Positions 1 to 10,640 of a DNA stretch of 64,000 nucleotides are shown in pieces. Every line of letters starts with the position of its first letter. Within the stretch, counting starts at the first letter, position 1. Where the stretch lies: the NCBI GenBank assembly GCA_029204225.1, contig CM055096.1, positions 37,470,383 to 37,534,382 on the forward strand. Direction: 5' to 3'. Source of the stretch: Diphasiastrum complanatum. Lineage: Eukaryota; Streptophyta; Lycopodiopsida; Lycopodiales; Lycopodiaceae. The translations under genes and the position numbers were made by a program. Below the pieces are notes generated by a model. It was not told the origin of the DNA and did not search any database. It worked only from the letters and a program-made list of their open reading frames with translations.

Positions 1-1149
1 GCTGAGTTGGATGGCTTGCTTGGGTGGAAGCTACTTGTTTATGGTTGTCCAGTCTGGCGTGGTCCTAGGTTGGCTTCTAGCACTCATGACGAAGCTTGGG
101 GACGACAGAAATGAATAGGCCGTAGCAAAAACGGAGGTCGTCACCCCAACAAGAGAAAAACAATGAGGTAGTAAAAATTGATAATAGGATAGGATCTCGA
201 TTACTTAGAGAATGGAATGATAATACAGTTCTGAGTGTGATGTTATTGAATATCAGAGTAGGTGTCGTAGACAACCATAAATAAATGCTAGATAATTAGG
301 CTTTTGAAACATATGCATTTGTTCGTTATTGATACTGACAATAGAGGAAGAAGAGTGAGAGCTAATTAAACATTCAACATGAATGCAATGTGGTAGAACA
401 ATAGCGATTATGTATTATAAATGTTGTAGTAACAACTATCAGATCACAAAACAATCGCGCTGAGCGCGTGATTCTACTTATAGAAACAAGTAATTGCTAT
501 AGTTCTGAATACTTTTTACTCTCTCAATATTATCTCTAACTCTGAGGAGTCGCATACTAAAAGCCAATTTTGGTCGTTTGATCTTTGTCTGATTTCTGAC
601 CAATACTAATCACACTCGGTCAGATCCTTATATAATTGTTGGATGATCTTATGTTATTCTAGTTACAATTACAAGATCATTAATAGTTCTGTACTTAATT
701 AACAGAATGTTTAGTGGAGCATGAATACGTAGACAACAAAATCTCCTTCGCAAGTGACTATAGGAGCATGAAGCTGCAATCGCAATTTCCATCGTATGTG
801 AGCGAAAGCATGATTTCATGGTGTCGTCACAACTGCATGTTGACTGTAAGCGTTGACTTGTGGTCGGAGTCAACCCTCGCCGAGTAAACTTTCGCCTATA
901 CTATTTCTAGGTACTGATATACCAGATCTAGCCTCTATCAAATTTTTGAGTAATTCTGTTATAATTTGATAGTGATTCTGAAAAAATCTTCATTTAAGTG
1001 ACAATCGCTTGATCAAGATCTATTTTTCCAAAAATCAGAAATCTGATAATTTTAAGTGATAGAGAAAGATCTGATCTGATTTGAGATAGGATTTTTTTTT
1101 TGAAAAATCTAGATCCAATCTCATTATCTGATTGACATAATTTGGAATT
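1..1149. other. Unassigned left flank
   Basis: No coding frame with a recognisable domain is visible here. The stretch lies directly upstream of the gag start of gypsy element M and should hold the M leader and 5' LTR, but I could not match it to the proposed M 3' LTR near 51053-51755, and no tRNA-Asp-type primer site like that of G is visible. The last 150 bases are rich in A/T runs and GATCTGAT-like words. Either the M 5' LTR is lost or too diverged to see by eye, or this is unrelated DNA. Confidence 0.4.
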
Positions 1150-1950
1150 ATGGCTGAAGGAGAGCCAACGAACCCACCACCAATTGTTGTTAGAAGGTCT
1201 CCTCGTTTAGATATACCAAAATACACTGGGTTATTTGATCCGATCAGATTTTTTTAGATCTTTTCTGAATCATGTAGGATTTATGGCGAAGTCTTTCCAC
1301 ACGATAAACTTTAGTTATTCTATATGGCCTTAATTGGAGCTACTCAAGATTGGTTTTATAACCAAGAAGAAGCAGAACACACGGATTGGGAAGTGGTTAA
1401 AGCCGCTCTCATTACAAGATTTAAGCCCAGAAAATTTATGGAAGATCTCTTTCTCCTTTTAAGTAAAATTAAAATGGGAAAGAGAGAGGAAGTACGAGAT
1501 TATATTAATGGGTTAAACACCTCAAATCTGATCAATGACAATGCTTTGATTATATGGTTTTTAGCAGGTCTACCTAAATGGATTAGACGCAAGCTGAAAT
1601 GCCATAATCAATATGCTATGATACAAAACGCTATGGCCGATGCAATTCGTGAGGAGGATGAAGATTCTGACGACGAACCAAATGTTGGAATGTTGCCTTA
1701 TACGGCAAGGCAAACCATGACAATTTCTACTGCCATTGCATCAACAAATATCAAGGCTACTATAGAGAAGATGATCGATGAGTTCGAGAAACTTGGTCAA
1801 AGCAGCAGATGTAGCTGGAAAAGATGTAGTCTCAACTCGATAAAAAGATTAAAGCCTTGGAAGAATTCCATGGTAAAGCGATCAAAGAACCTGAAAAGTC
1901 TGCAAAGACTTTTCCTAGCTGGGAAATTGTCCGGTGTTCAATTTGTGTAG
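1150..1950 (+). pseudogene. M gag, capsid-like domain
   Basis: The frame opens with ATG at 1150 (MAEGEPTNPPPIVVRRSPRL) and stays in one frame to 1950, broken by two TAG codons near 1255 and 1315. The second reads as a decayed CAG and the first as a decayed TGG. The body fits the Retrotrans_gag family: QDWFYNQ, then an ITRFKPR motif, YINGLN and a charged helical stretch ending DEDSDDEP. Gag forms the cytoplasmic particle in which the element RNA is reverse transcribed. A frameshift near 1860 moves the rest of Gag into another frame. Element G lacks this domain entirely, so M is the only copy in the window. Confidence 0.75.
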
Positions 1951-2790
1951 GCAATCATATTATGAATGAATGTCCAATGTTGAAACAACGAATGACGAAT
2001 ACTATTTGTCATCTGTGTAACTCTATGGGACATGAAACAACCTTTTGCTTGTTTAATCCTTGGATTATCCAACAAAGGTATGCTAAGCTTTAGTATCGAG
2101 AACCTACTTATTCAAAATGTCCTAATGGAAAGCCTTTCAATTTTGCCCTTGGATTTCCAGAATGACTAGCTCTGCCAGCTCCAACCGGACAGAGTGCTCC
2201 TCCTGCTAATCTAATAGAACCAGAACCTTATCATGGTAATGAGCAATGGAACTATAACAATGATCACGAGAGTGGTCCTTTAGAGCAGTATGCTATATGT
2301 GCTTTCGTGCAACAACAAGCAGCTAGACAATGGACCAGAGTGCCACTTGGATGTCACAGAGTTGCTAAATGTCCAAATAAAGACAAGTTTATACCATTTT
2401 ATAGAGAATGTGGCTATAACACTATTATAAAGAATTTCCTACAAGACTCAAACCACCACCGGTTATTGCTCCAGTGAATACGATTACAATCAAGAAAAGA
2501 CCAGTAGTTTAACCTGAACCAACTGCACATTTGATGGTTGTTACCATAGCTCAGAAACAGAAAGAACTTATAGTTGATCCAGTACCTACTAATATGCACC
2601 AACTACAAACATACCTACTGCATTAGGGGTGTATCTGAATCTCAAAGCAAAAAAGAAAAGATATCAAGATATGAGGTAGTGGAGTAAGTAGTTGCAGGAA
2701 GAAGAAGCCCAAGAAGCTGCTAAAGTAGCAGCCAAAGTCCATTCTCCATCTATGCCACAAGCAAATCCAAGAATAGATGCTAATACATAG
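1857..2790 (+). pseudogene. M gag, nucleocapsid knuckles and linker
   Basis: A shifted frame (1857-2093) gives a double zinc-knuckle-like block: CSICVGNHIMNEC, then CHLCNSMGHETTFCLFNP. The same block occurs in G at 9258-9390, which ties the two elements to one lineage. A second knuckle pair is decayed around 2335-2420 (ECGYN remains; compare the clean pair in G near 9696-9805). The rest to 2790 is a proline- and glutamine-rich linker with stops. These knuckles would bind element RNA. The part from about 2414 onward is also present, inverted, at 23146-23988. Confidence 0.65.
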
Positions 2791-3268
2791 TTGCACCATC
2801 ATGAAGAACCTTTCAAGATGACGGAACCTGAAGCACCGCAAACAGAAATGATTGTAAATATTCTGCTTAGTAAGGTGGATATTACACGGGAAGAATTTCT
2901 TAAGCTGGTACCTAAAGCAAAAAAAGTATTAGCAAAAATATTGACTCAAATGGAACCACGAGTTCATCAGAAGCCAGGTTTGAAGACACGAACGAAGTAC
3001 TCAATGTGGGGATAGCCTAAAAAAGTGAGCAAAAAAACATCACCCTGTCAATACAACATAGACAGTTTGGTAAAGAAGCAGTCATGATTGATGGAGGTTC
3101 AGGAGTTAAACTGATTTCAACCAAGCTATGTGCAAAATGGAGACTTACCAATCTAAAGCCTGCCACTTTTGCCATCAAGCTAGCTGATCAAATGACAGTC
3201 CATCCTAGAGGAATTGTTGAAGACATACATGTCAAAAAAGTAGTATCAAATGGTTCACCATCACCTTG
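2791..3268 (+). pseudogene. M aspartic protease
   Basis: The frame begins LHHHEEPFKMTEPEAPQ, matching the start of the G protease frame at 10165. The catalytic loop is DGGSGVKLIST at about 3087-3120, with the downstream FAIKLADQ block. Plant Ty3 proteases cut Gag-Pol in the particle. A frame change near 3015-3080 separates the N-terminal part from the catalytic part. Coding stops at 3268, where the sequence turns into the opposite-strand RT of copia K, so the protease C-terminus is lost. The same junction exists inverted near 23146. Confidence 0.7.
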
Positions 3269-4000
3269 ACTACTTAATTTCAGGCCTGTCTCCATAGGTA
3301 CAGCAACCGGCTTGCAATCTTCCATCTTGAATCGCTTCAAAATCTGCCCAATGTAGCGTTCTTGAGAGATGAAAATTCCAACCCCTTCTTGTACAAATTC
3401 AAGACCAAGATAAAAATGCAATAGGCCTAAATCTGAGGTTTCAGAAACCATACCAAGATCAAGTATTACGACATCAATCTGCTGCTCATTACCCCATAAT
3501 AATAATATCATCAACATAAAGCAAAATAATGATGATGTAGTCTGAAGTATGCTTGACATAAAGAGTATATTTGCTAGGACTATTAGTAAACCCTCGATCA
3601 CAAAAGTAGGCATGTATCTTTTGATACCACATCCTTGGAGCTTGCTTTAGTCCATAAAGTGCCTTCTTGAGAAGAAAAACTTTATCTTCTTGGCCTTCAA
3701 CCAAAAAACCAACAAGTTGTTAAAGGTACACTTCCTCATTGAGAACAACATTGAGGAATGTTGTCTTTATGTCAAGTTGACACAAACGTCAACCAAAATG
3801 GGTAGCCAGAGAGGTTAGTACCCTCGCGGTAGTCATCCGAGCAATAGGAGAAAAAGTCTTCTCATAATCAGTTCCCTTTTGTTGAGCATAGCCTTTGGCA
3901 ATGAGCCTTGCCTTGTACCTTTCAATGGTACCATCTACCTTATACTCATCTTGCATCGCATCGTCCCAACATTTTACTCCCTTGGCCTGCTCATAATAAT
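3269..4000 (-). pseudogene. K reverse transcriptase (truncated)
   Basis: Read on the minus strand, the frame shows the copia RT start (ERYKARLIAKGYAQ), then ALYGLKQAPRMWYQKI at about 3640 and the catalytic LLYVDDIIIMG near 3500-3530. It continues to FKMEDCKPV and ends at EPFD, where gypsy M protease begins on the other strand. It would copy element RNA into cDNA. Stops and frame changes occur between 3700 and 3990 and between YVDD and the C-terminus. A copy of the last ~300 bases with the same breakpoint lies at 22850-23145. Confidence 0.8.
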
Positions 4001-5400
4001 CAGTTCTTTCACAATATCTCCATGAGATGTAAGAGCAAAATCTAAAAAATCAGCATAGTCCACTGATTTTGTAGAGGCACATGTCTTGCTTTGCTTGCTT
4101 TGCTCTCCCACAAAGTCAACAACAACCACCGTGAGACTATTCTGGGTTGTCCAACAACCATGTCTCTTCTTACAATTTGTTGTCCAAGATTCCCGACGCC
4201 GCACTTGGTTGTCCAAGATCTTCCAAAACTAGTCCTTGCTGTCAAACAGTTCCTGCAGGCTGATTTTGAGCAACAACGGGCGGTTCCTGATGAACATTAG
4301 GCTCTAAACTTGATGAGGTGTTGGGCAAGTCAAAACTTGTTGATTGTTGTCCCTTATCTCCAGCAATAGAGGATGGTACCAAATATGGAAAAAACTTCAA
4401 CATTCACACTATGTGGGCTGTCCCCCTTCAAGATATGAGTTGGGGCTACATCTAATGAATTCTTTTCATCAAAATGCACATCACGACCAACAATAATCTT
4501 GTTAGTGCTCAAATTGGATAGCCTATAGCCTTTGCTTTCACTACTATAGCCAACAAAAATACATTTAACTCCTTTATCCTTGAACTTTGTATGAAGTTTA
4601 TCTGGAACAAAAGCATAAGCCGTACAACCAAAAATGTGGAAGTGCGAGATTGTAGGCTTCTTTCCATACCAAACTTCATAAGGAGTTAATACTTTCAATG
4701 CTTTAGTAGGACAACGATTGCTTATGTATGCTGCTGTTATAACTGCTTCAACCCAAAACTTGTGAGGCAGCCCCTTTGCTTTGAGCATGCAACGGGCCAT
4801 CTCCATAAGTGTGCGATTCTTTCACTCGACAACACCATTTTGTTGAGGAATATAGGAAGTTGTCATTTGATGTAGAATTCTCTTTTTTCGAAGATACACC
4901 GAACGTATTCTTAATGTATTCCCCTCCTCAATCGGTGCGTAGGGTCTTCAAAGAATGCCCAAACTGATTTTCCACCATTTTTTGAAATGTTGAAAACTTC
5001 CGATTTAGACTTCATAGGATAGATCCATGTAAAATGGGAAAAGTTATCAATAAAAGTCACAAAATAGATGCACTTTCGAAATGGATTCGGTCCTCATTGG
5101 ACCACAAAAATCACTATGAACCAAATCAAATTTATGAAGAACCCTTATAGTTCCATTAATTGGAAAAGGTTTTCCTTGAAACTTTCCAAGTATGCACCCC
5201 TTACATACATGCCCTTCCGGCTGCTCAATAGTAGGAATGTCTTCTATCATATTAAATGTCTTCAGCTTCTTCAAACTTGCAAAGTTGAGATGCCCAAACC
5301 TTGCGTGCCACAATTCAGCCAACTCCAATTATTGTGTTGTAGAAGCAACAAGACATGTAGAAGTAATTCATCCCTCATAGGTATCCATTATAAATAAGCC
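4001..5400 (-). pseudogene. K pre-integrase and integrase
   Basis: On the minus strand, 5328-5047 gives the GAG-pre-integrase zinc-binding module (WHARFGHLNF and CKGCILGK) and the first part of the integrase core (LVHSDFCGP). The middle, 5046-4806, is broken by stops. The 4806-4354 frame shows the typical copia C-terminal part: FWVEAVITAAYISNRCPT, PYEVWYGKKPTISH, IFGCTAYAFVP and VGYSSESKGYRL. The 4353-4001 stretch is the linker to RT, with a frame change. The enzyme would insert element cDNA. Confidence 0.8.
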
Positions 5401-5736
5401 AACGTGCATTGTTCCCGAAACAATAATGAAGAGTGAACTTTTAGGATCCTTGACAAGACACTTATCTTCTTTGAACTCAACAACTAGTCATTGCTTCAAC
5501 ATAGTTGAAATCGAAAGAAAATTCTTCTTGATTTCTGGAACATAAAGCACATTCTTAATCTACTTTTCTTCACCATTAGGCAGAATGATGGCTACAATTC
5601 CAATTCCATGAATAGAATAAGATGTATCACCCGCACATTGTACCTTACTTCCATTTTGCACTTTCACTAATTTAGTGAATGCTTCTTTGCGAGAAGTCAT
5701 ATGACGAGTAGCACCACTATCAATCACCCATTCAAT
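5401..5736 (-). pseudogene. K aspartic protease
   Basis: The minus-strand frame carries WVIDSGATRHMTSRKEAF, the copia protease active site, just after the stop that ends the gag frame. It is followed by a YSIHGIG-like beta strand and NVLYVPEIKKNFLS, the usual spacing before pre-integrase. At least three in-frame stops are present. In copia elements this protease is part of one Gag-Pol polyprotein, so the stop after VADF near 5740 is probably a mutation rather than a natural boundary. Confidence 0.7.
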
Positions 5737-6906
5737 GGGCTAAAAATCAGCAACTTGCAAAATAGTACCTGAATTCCTCATAGATGTAGAAGTACTAGTA
5801 GAAACAATATTAGACACAACAACATAGTCTTGGTTGAAGAGATCACCACTAGCTTCAAGCTCTTGCTGCAAAGTAGCAAGTGAATCACTAGTATCAATTC
5901 CTCTACTCTCCTCTTTCACAAGCTTCTTCTTACAATCCTTGATGAAGTGCCCATACCTTTTGCAATAGTGGCACTTCCCTTTCTTCTTTTGAGTGTTGAC
6001 ATTCTGACCTCCAACGAGCTTTTGCTCATCCTTGGAAGGAGGCTTCCTTTTTCCTTTTGACTTGCCTTTCCCCTTGCCTTTCGTGAAGAAATCTTGATCT
6101 TGTTGAGTGTCACCCGCAAAAGTTTGCTTTGTTTGCTCCTCTTGAAGAAGTAGCCCAACAAGTTCATCAAATGAGAGTTGTTGTCCCCTAAGAGAGATAC
6201 TCAAAGCTGAAACAAATGGAAGATAAGATGTTTTCGGCCATGGATGCCATGTTCTGTACTTATATATTTGTGAATATATGTTAGTGCAATTAAGCCTAAA
6301 AAAAAAAAATGCGTTCGTGACATCAGTTTTTAAATTTTTCCAATGGAAATGGTGATGCCTCACAAAACGTAATCTGTGGGGCAAGTTGAGAGTAACAGAA
6401 ACAAATTGAGCATCCTCAATTATCTCATCAATATTAAGAAGCTTCTCATGAAGATCCTTGATCTTCGTCAAGTGATTGGTCACTTGATCCCCTTTTTGCA
6501 TCTTCACCAAAGCAAGTTGATTTCTGAGATACGCCACTCTTGCTGGATTTTTGACTCTATACATAGTATAAAGTGTATCCCATGCACTTTAAGATGTCTT
6601 ACAAGACCTAATCTGAGGTAAGATAGATCTTTTCACAACAAGAGCAACTATAGAATGTGCTTGTGCATCCCTTCTATCCCACTTCTTTTGTTCTTCCAAA
6701 GATGGAGAAGTTGATGTTGATGATGATGATCCACGAAGTGTAGGAGGTTCCAAAGATGAAGGCCTTTCCTCATCACCATTGACCAAATCCCACAGCCCAT
6801 TCACTACGAGAAGATTCTTCATCATGTAACTCCACAAGGAGTAGTTTATGCCATACAACTAATCTTCACTAAACAAAGAACCGATAGCTTCTAATTCTTT
6901 AGCCAT
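5737..6906 (-). pseudogene. K gag (UBN2 type) with CCHC knuckle
   Basis: The minus-strand ATG lies near 6906 (MAKELEAIGSLF). The frame gives the UBN2-like Gag (NYSLWSYMMKNLL, later RVAYLRNQLALVKMQKGD), a lysine/glycine-rich patch and the knuckle CHYCKRYGHFIKDC near 5960, ending at 5740. A stop at about 6587 breaks the N-terminal half. About 150-165 extra bases (roughly 6220-6385) separate VSVTLN from FVSALSISLRGQQL, where other copia Gags have only a few residues. This looks like a small insertion that happens to stay in frame. Confidence 0.75.
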
Positions 6907-7501
6907 TACCTTCAACAGAATTTCAGCTTGTAGTAGATATGAAAGAGAGCCTTTCCACAACCAAATCTACTCAAAAAAATTTCAGCAAACAAAGAGCTAA
7001 AAGTAGGAGCACAAGATGTCTTTCAATCTACAACCAAAGAGCCCAAAAGATAATGGAAAGATGGTTGTCTTTCTGCACAAAAAAAACCAACTTCTTGAAA
7101 ATTAGGTTAGCTTCGATTGAAGCCTACACCAAAATCCAATTAGGAAGTCAAATAGTATGATCAACACACACTCTAGTAGGGTTGTTGAAAATGCCCTACT
7201 GCTTGCTGAGAATCTGCAAATTTTCAACCACAAGTTGAGCTAACCCTGAATAGGGTTTGCTGAATTTTGGGCACCCTCCTACACAAATGCAACATTGAAA
7301 CCAAAAACAACAAGATAATGAGACACCACAACCAAAAATCAGTAGCAGATTTTTGGGCCGCCCTCCTCCAAACAAAACTTGCTGAAACTGGTTGCATAAA
7401 AATTAGATTTGAGATTCTGATTTTTGGGTGCCACAAATTACTCCTTCAAGATCTCTGTTGGGCGCCTTCCTTCAACCTGAAAAGAGAGACAAAAGCTTAT
7501 C
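6907..7501 (-). other. K untranslated leader, left part
   Basis: This stretch has no supported ORF and lies between the K gag start and the G insertion. It continues at 46996-47098 on the other side of G, up to the K primer site. A phrase TTTTGGGC(A/CG)CCCTCCT and shorter relatives recur at about 7264, 7351, 7422 and 7461, so the leader contains a short dispersed direct repeat. Confidence 0.6.
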
Positions 7502-7506
7502 CAAAC
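7502..7506. repeat. Target-site duplication of G, left copy
   Basis: CAAAC stands directly before the TG of the left G LTR and again at 46991-46995 directly after the CA of the right LTR. Five-base duplications are the integrase signature of LTR elements. The match shows that both LTRs belong to one insertion event into K. Confidence 0.9.
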
Positions 7507-8319
7507 TGTTGGGGGTATTCCCAACAAAGTGTACATAAATAAAATCGTCCAATAAAATGTGTTGCGAGGGCATGGCATCCTACGCGCATAAGCCCATGCC
7601 CAATGAATACGCAAGCTTAAGTGTAAATAAAACAAAATTGACTTGGACCTTGGAATTAAAATAAAACTAGAGGCCCAAAGTCATTTTTAAACTTAGAGAT
7701 CACTTTTTAGAGTTGGGTCCAAATGGGGACTCACATGAATCTTGTGAAGTTTAATGTACTTTTTATGGACCCTTGGATAGGATCAATGGATAGGATCAAT
7801 GTGACTAGTAGCCAATAGGAATGAGGGGCAAGGGCCTTTCCTATTTTATAAAAAGACACCATTTGTACACTATTTTCATGCTTAATAGAGAGGAGGAGAC
7901 TCTATCATTTTGAGAGCTCAAGCATCCTCATTTGCTAATCACTCTTGCTTATGCTATTGTTGGGATTGCTTGTTATTTCGATTTCTTCCATGCTTTTTGT
8001 TTGTGATTAGTTAAGGTTTCTCCATAAGCAATGACATTGAGCATTTGAGCTAACCTCCATCTCGTCTCTCTCTCTCTCTTTCTCTCTTCTCTTCTCTCTT
8101 CCTCTTCTTTTCTACCCCTTACCTTGACCCAAAACCATGAAGAATGTTAGTGTAGAGGAGTAGAGTTAAGGGAGAGTAGTGTTAGTGGTGAATAAAGTTA
8201 AGGGAGAAAGTAGGAAACTAACTAAAAATAACATCTATGCATAGTTAGGTACCTTTTCAGTGATCTAACCCTTGTTGACATGCGGGAGGGCTATACTACG
8301 CAAAATCTTCGACCCTACA
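7507..8319 (+). repeat. G 5' LTR
   Basis: It starts TGTTGGG and ends CGACCCTACA, giving the canonical TG...CA. The first 20 bases form an inverted repeat (TGTTGGG...CCCAACA). It aligns along its length with 46170-46990, with scattered substitutions and small indels. A TATTTTATAAAAAG element near 7842-7855 is a plausible core promoter. A pyrimidine tract of CT repeats lies at about 8060-8115. The LTR would drive transcription of the element. Confidence 0.88.
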
Positions 8320-8320
8320 G

Positions 8321-8338
8321 TGGTGCCGTTGCTGGGGA
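8321..8338 (+). promoter_or_regulatory. G primer-binding site (Asp-tRNA type)
   Basis: TGGTGCCGTTGCTGGGGA begins one base after the LTR. From established knowledge, the complement of the plant tRNA-Asp 3' end is TGGCGCCGTTGCCGGGGA. The two mismatches are both CpG to TpG changes, which fits methylation decay of a once perfect site. It would prime minus-strand DNA synthesis. Confidence 0.8.
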
Positions 8339-9129
8339 TAGGTTTTGACTAACTAGTTTAGCTGCATTTTAGCTATTTTCTTGCTATTTAGAGTAGTTTT
8401 AGGTAGATTTTTGGGTGTTTAGAGTTAGTTTTCTGTATGTTTCTGTGTTTGGACTATTCACAGCTAGCAGAGGAGGTGTGAGAGGGTAGAGGAGGCCCTG
8501 AACAGCCTCTAAGGGCTTGAAACCCAAACCAACTAGCCAAAAAATCCAAAAAATCTGCATTTTGGAGGGAAAAGAGCCTAAAATCTCATCAGATTTTTAT
8601 ATCTCCAGAATCAGTGAGAATTAATTCTTGCATGACTGGCAGCAGCTCCAAGCTACTGTGCTAGACCTGCATAGAAGTTTGTGAGAGTTAGTTTCAAGCA
8701 GATTGCAAAAATCAGAGAAAAATCATAAAAATTTCAGAAAACTCTTCAAAAAATCCAAAAAAATTCAAATCTTCATAAGAACTCTCGCAGAGCCCTCTAA
8801 AGTTCAATCTCATTAAGACTAGGACACAGAGAAGCTTGTGAGAGTTAGTTTGATGTCTAAGTGTTTGTGCGAGAGTTCCCAGTGAAAAGAAGGTGGAAAA
8901 GTACCAGTGAACCCTCGCAGGCAACAAAATTTTCAGTTTCCAGTGACCAAGAACTCCCACAGAGGATTCTGAAGTTCCATCTCAGTGAGACCAGGACACA
9001 GAAGAGCTTGCGAGAGTTAGTTTGATTCTAGTGATCAAAAAATTGGGTTTAAGTGCTAAAAAATCACTAAAAAGTGAAGATCCAGCAAATCATTTCAGTA
9101 AGAATCTCGTAGACCCTCTCAATCGATTC
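8339..9129 (+). other. G leader with repeated CTCGCA words
   Basis: This is the untranslated leader of G, with no supported ORF. It contains many copies, in both orientations, of a word close to GAAC(C/T)CTCGCAGA or its reverse complement (for example about 8781, 8870, 8912, 9010, 9105). The same word recurs in the G 3' spacer at 43090-43420. Confidence 0.6.
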
Positions 9130-10116
9130 AGATAGAGCAACTTAAGGCGTAGTTTGACCAGAAACTGAAAGTCTTACAAGGAGCTGTAGCAATAACGCCA
9201 CATCAACCGAAACCAAACCAGCTACAGTATCCTAGACGGGAGAATGTATGGTATTCAGTGTGCATGCAAAACCATACAACGAACGAGTGTCTAGTCCTAA
9301 AGCAAAATCTGAGACTGACACATAGATTTTGTCATCTGTGCAATGCAACATCGCATGATACGGCATTTTGCCTATTTAACCCCCAAATTGTTCAACAAAA
9401 GAGAAGTCCTTATCAGAATTCTTATCCTTACGATCAAGAGGCACCCAACGCGGCACCAAGGTACGTTGCACCGAATCAATAACAGAGTATGGCCTTACCT
9501 GCACCACCAGGGCCAGCCAATCAACAAGTGACCCACATGAACCTGACAGCAGTAGAACCAGAGATGCAAATGCAACCTCAACCTAAGCAGCATCAATGGT
9601 GCGGACCAGATGAACCATTTATTGATCTTGCCATAAATGAATATGTTGCGGCCTATGCAGCTTAAAATTAGCGTCAAGGCAGAAGAAATTAGGGCTTCTA
9701 CAGATGCGACGAAGGACACAAAATTGCGGAATGTCCCTACAAGGGACAATACACATCTTTCTGTCGATAATGTGGTTATGGACACTGTCACAAGAATTGT
9801 CCATTTAAATTGGAACCAGTGCACCTCTTAACTTCATTGCAATACAGCAACCAGCAGTTCCAACAGGGATGCCATCGGAGGGACACCAATTCCACGCTCC
9901 TGTGTTAGCTGTTACGTGAGCAAAGAAGAGGAAGGAAGTGGCTCCCTCACCACCACCCTCGGTCACTGACGACCAAACCTCAACTTCAGCACCATATCCG
10001 AATGTGGTGGAAGAAAGAAGGCAGTACCAAAAAATAAGACACTAGGTATAGAAAGCACAAGCGGAGGAAAAAGAGCCAGAAAAGGACCATCCCATGGAAC
10101 CTCCAGTTGGCGTCGA
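9130..10116 (+). pseudogene. G gag remnant: nucleocapsid only
   Basis: The coding part begins around EQLKA.FDQKLKVLQGAV at about 9138, aligned with the C-terminal gag region of M. The whole capsid-like domain present in M is missing. Then come the first knuckle pair (CMQNHTTNEC, CHLCNATSHDTAFC) at 9258-9370 and a second pair near 9696-9805 (CDEGHKIAEC, then a C-G-Y-G-H-C-H-K-N-C block). A glutamine/proline-rich linker separates them. Several stops interrupt it. Without capsid, G could not form its own particle. Confidence 0.7.
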
Positions 10117-10640
10117 ATGAGAACTGCAAGTGGGTCACCACTACGCACTGATCAGAATAATCGGTTGCACCAACATGAACCACCTTTTCACATGGTGGAG
10201 CTCGAGGAACCATGCACTGAAAAGCTCACACTTTTACTATCAAGTCGTCTTAGTTTACCACTCGAAGAACTGTTGCGGATTGTACCACAAGCGAAAAGTC
10301 TTCTAGCTGAATGGGCCAAAGCGAATGAGGCGCCAGTAGCGCCTGAGCCCATATATTGTATGGGCTATGAAGGAACAAGTAACGTCCTCCACATCAGAGC
10401 AGCATGGGAAAGTGAGGAACACAACGTCACTTTGCCAATCAAACACAAGAGATACAAGGACGAGGCAACAGTGGTAGATGGAGAATCGGGTGTCAATTTG
10501 ATCTCCACCACTTTGTATGAAAAATGGGGTGTGCAAGGGTTGAAGCCAGCAAGATTCGCCATCAAGCTAGGAGATCAATACTGTGTGAAACCAAAAGGTG
10601 GAGTTGTCAATATCCCTGTAAAAATAGCAAGCATGTAGTT
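10117..10640 (+). pseudogene. G aspartic protease
   Basis: One open frame (10117-10638) carries the RLHQHEPPFHMVELEEP start shared with M and the catalytic loop VVDGESGVNLIST near 10470-10505, then KPARFAIKLGDQ. A TAG at 10636-10638 separates it from the next frame, which continues with DIPESPSAYHVLLGRPWL, the normal C-terminal protease motif, so the stop is probably a mutation. D-G-E-S-G replaces D-G-G-S-G of M. A near-identical copy is at 24423-24944. Confidence 0.75.

Noticed and set aside
1-1149. 5' LTR of M expected in this stretch
   Set aside because: No alignment by eye with the proposed M 3' LTR and no primer site before the gag start, so it was left unassigned.
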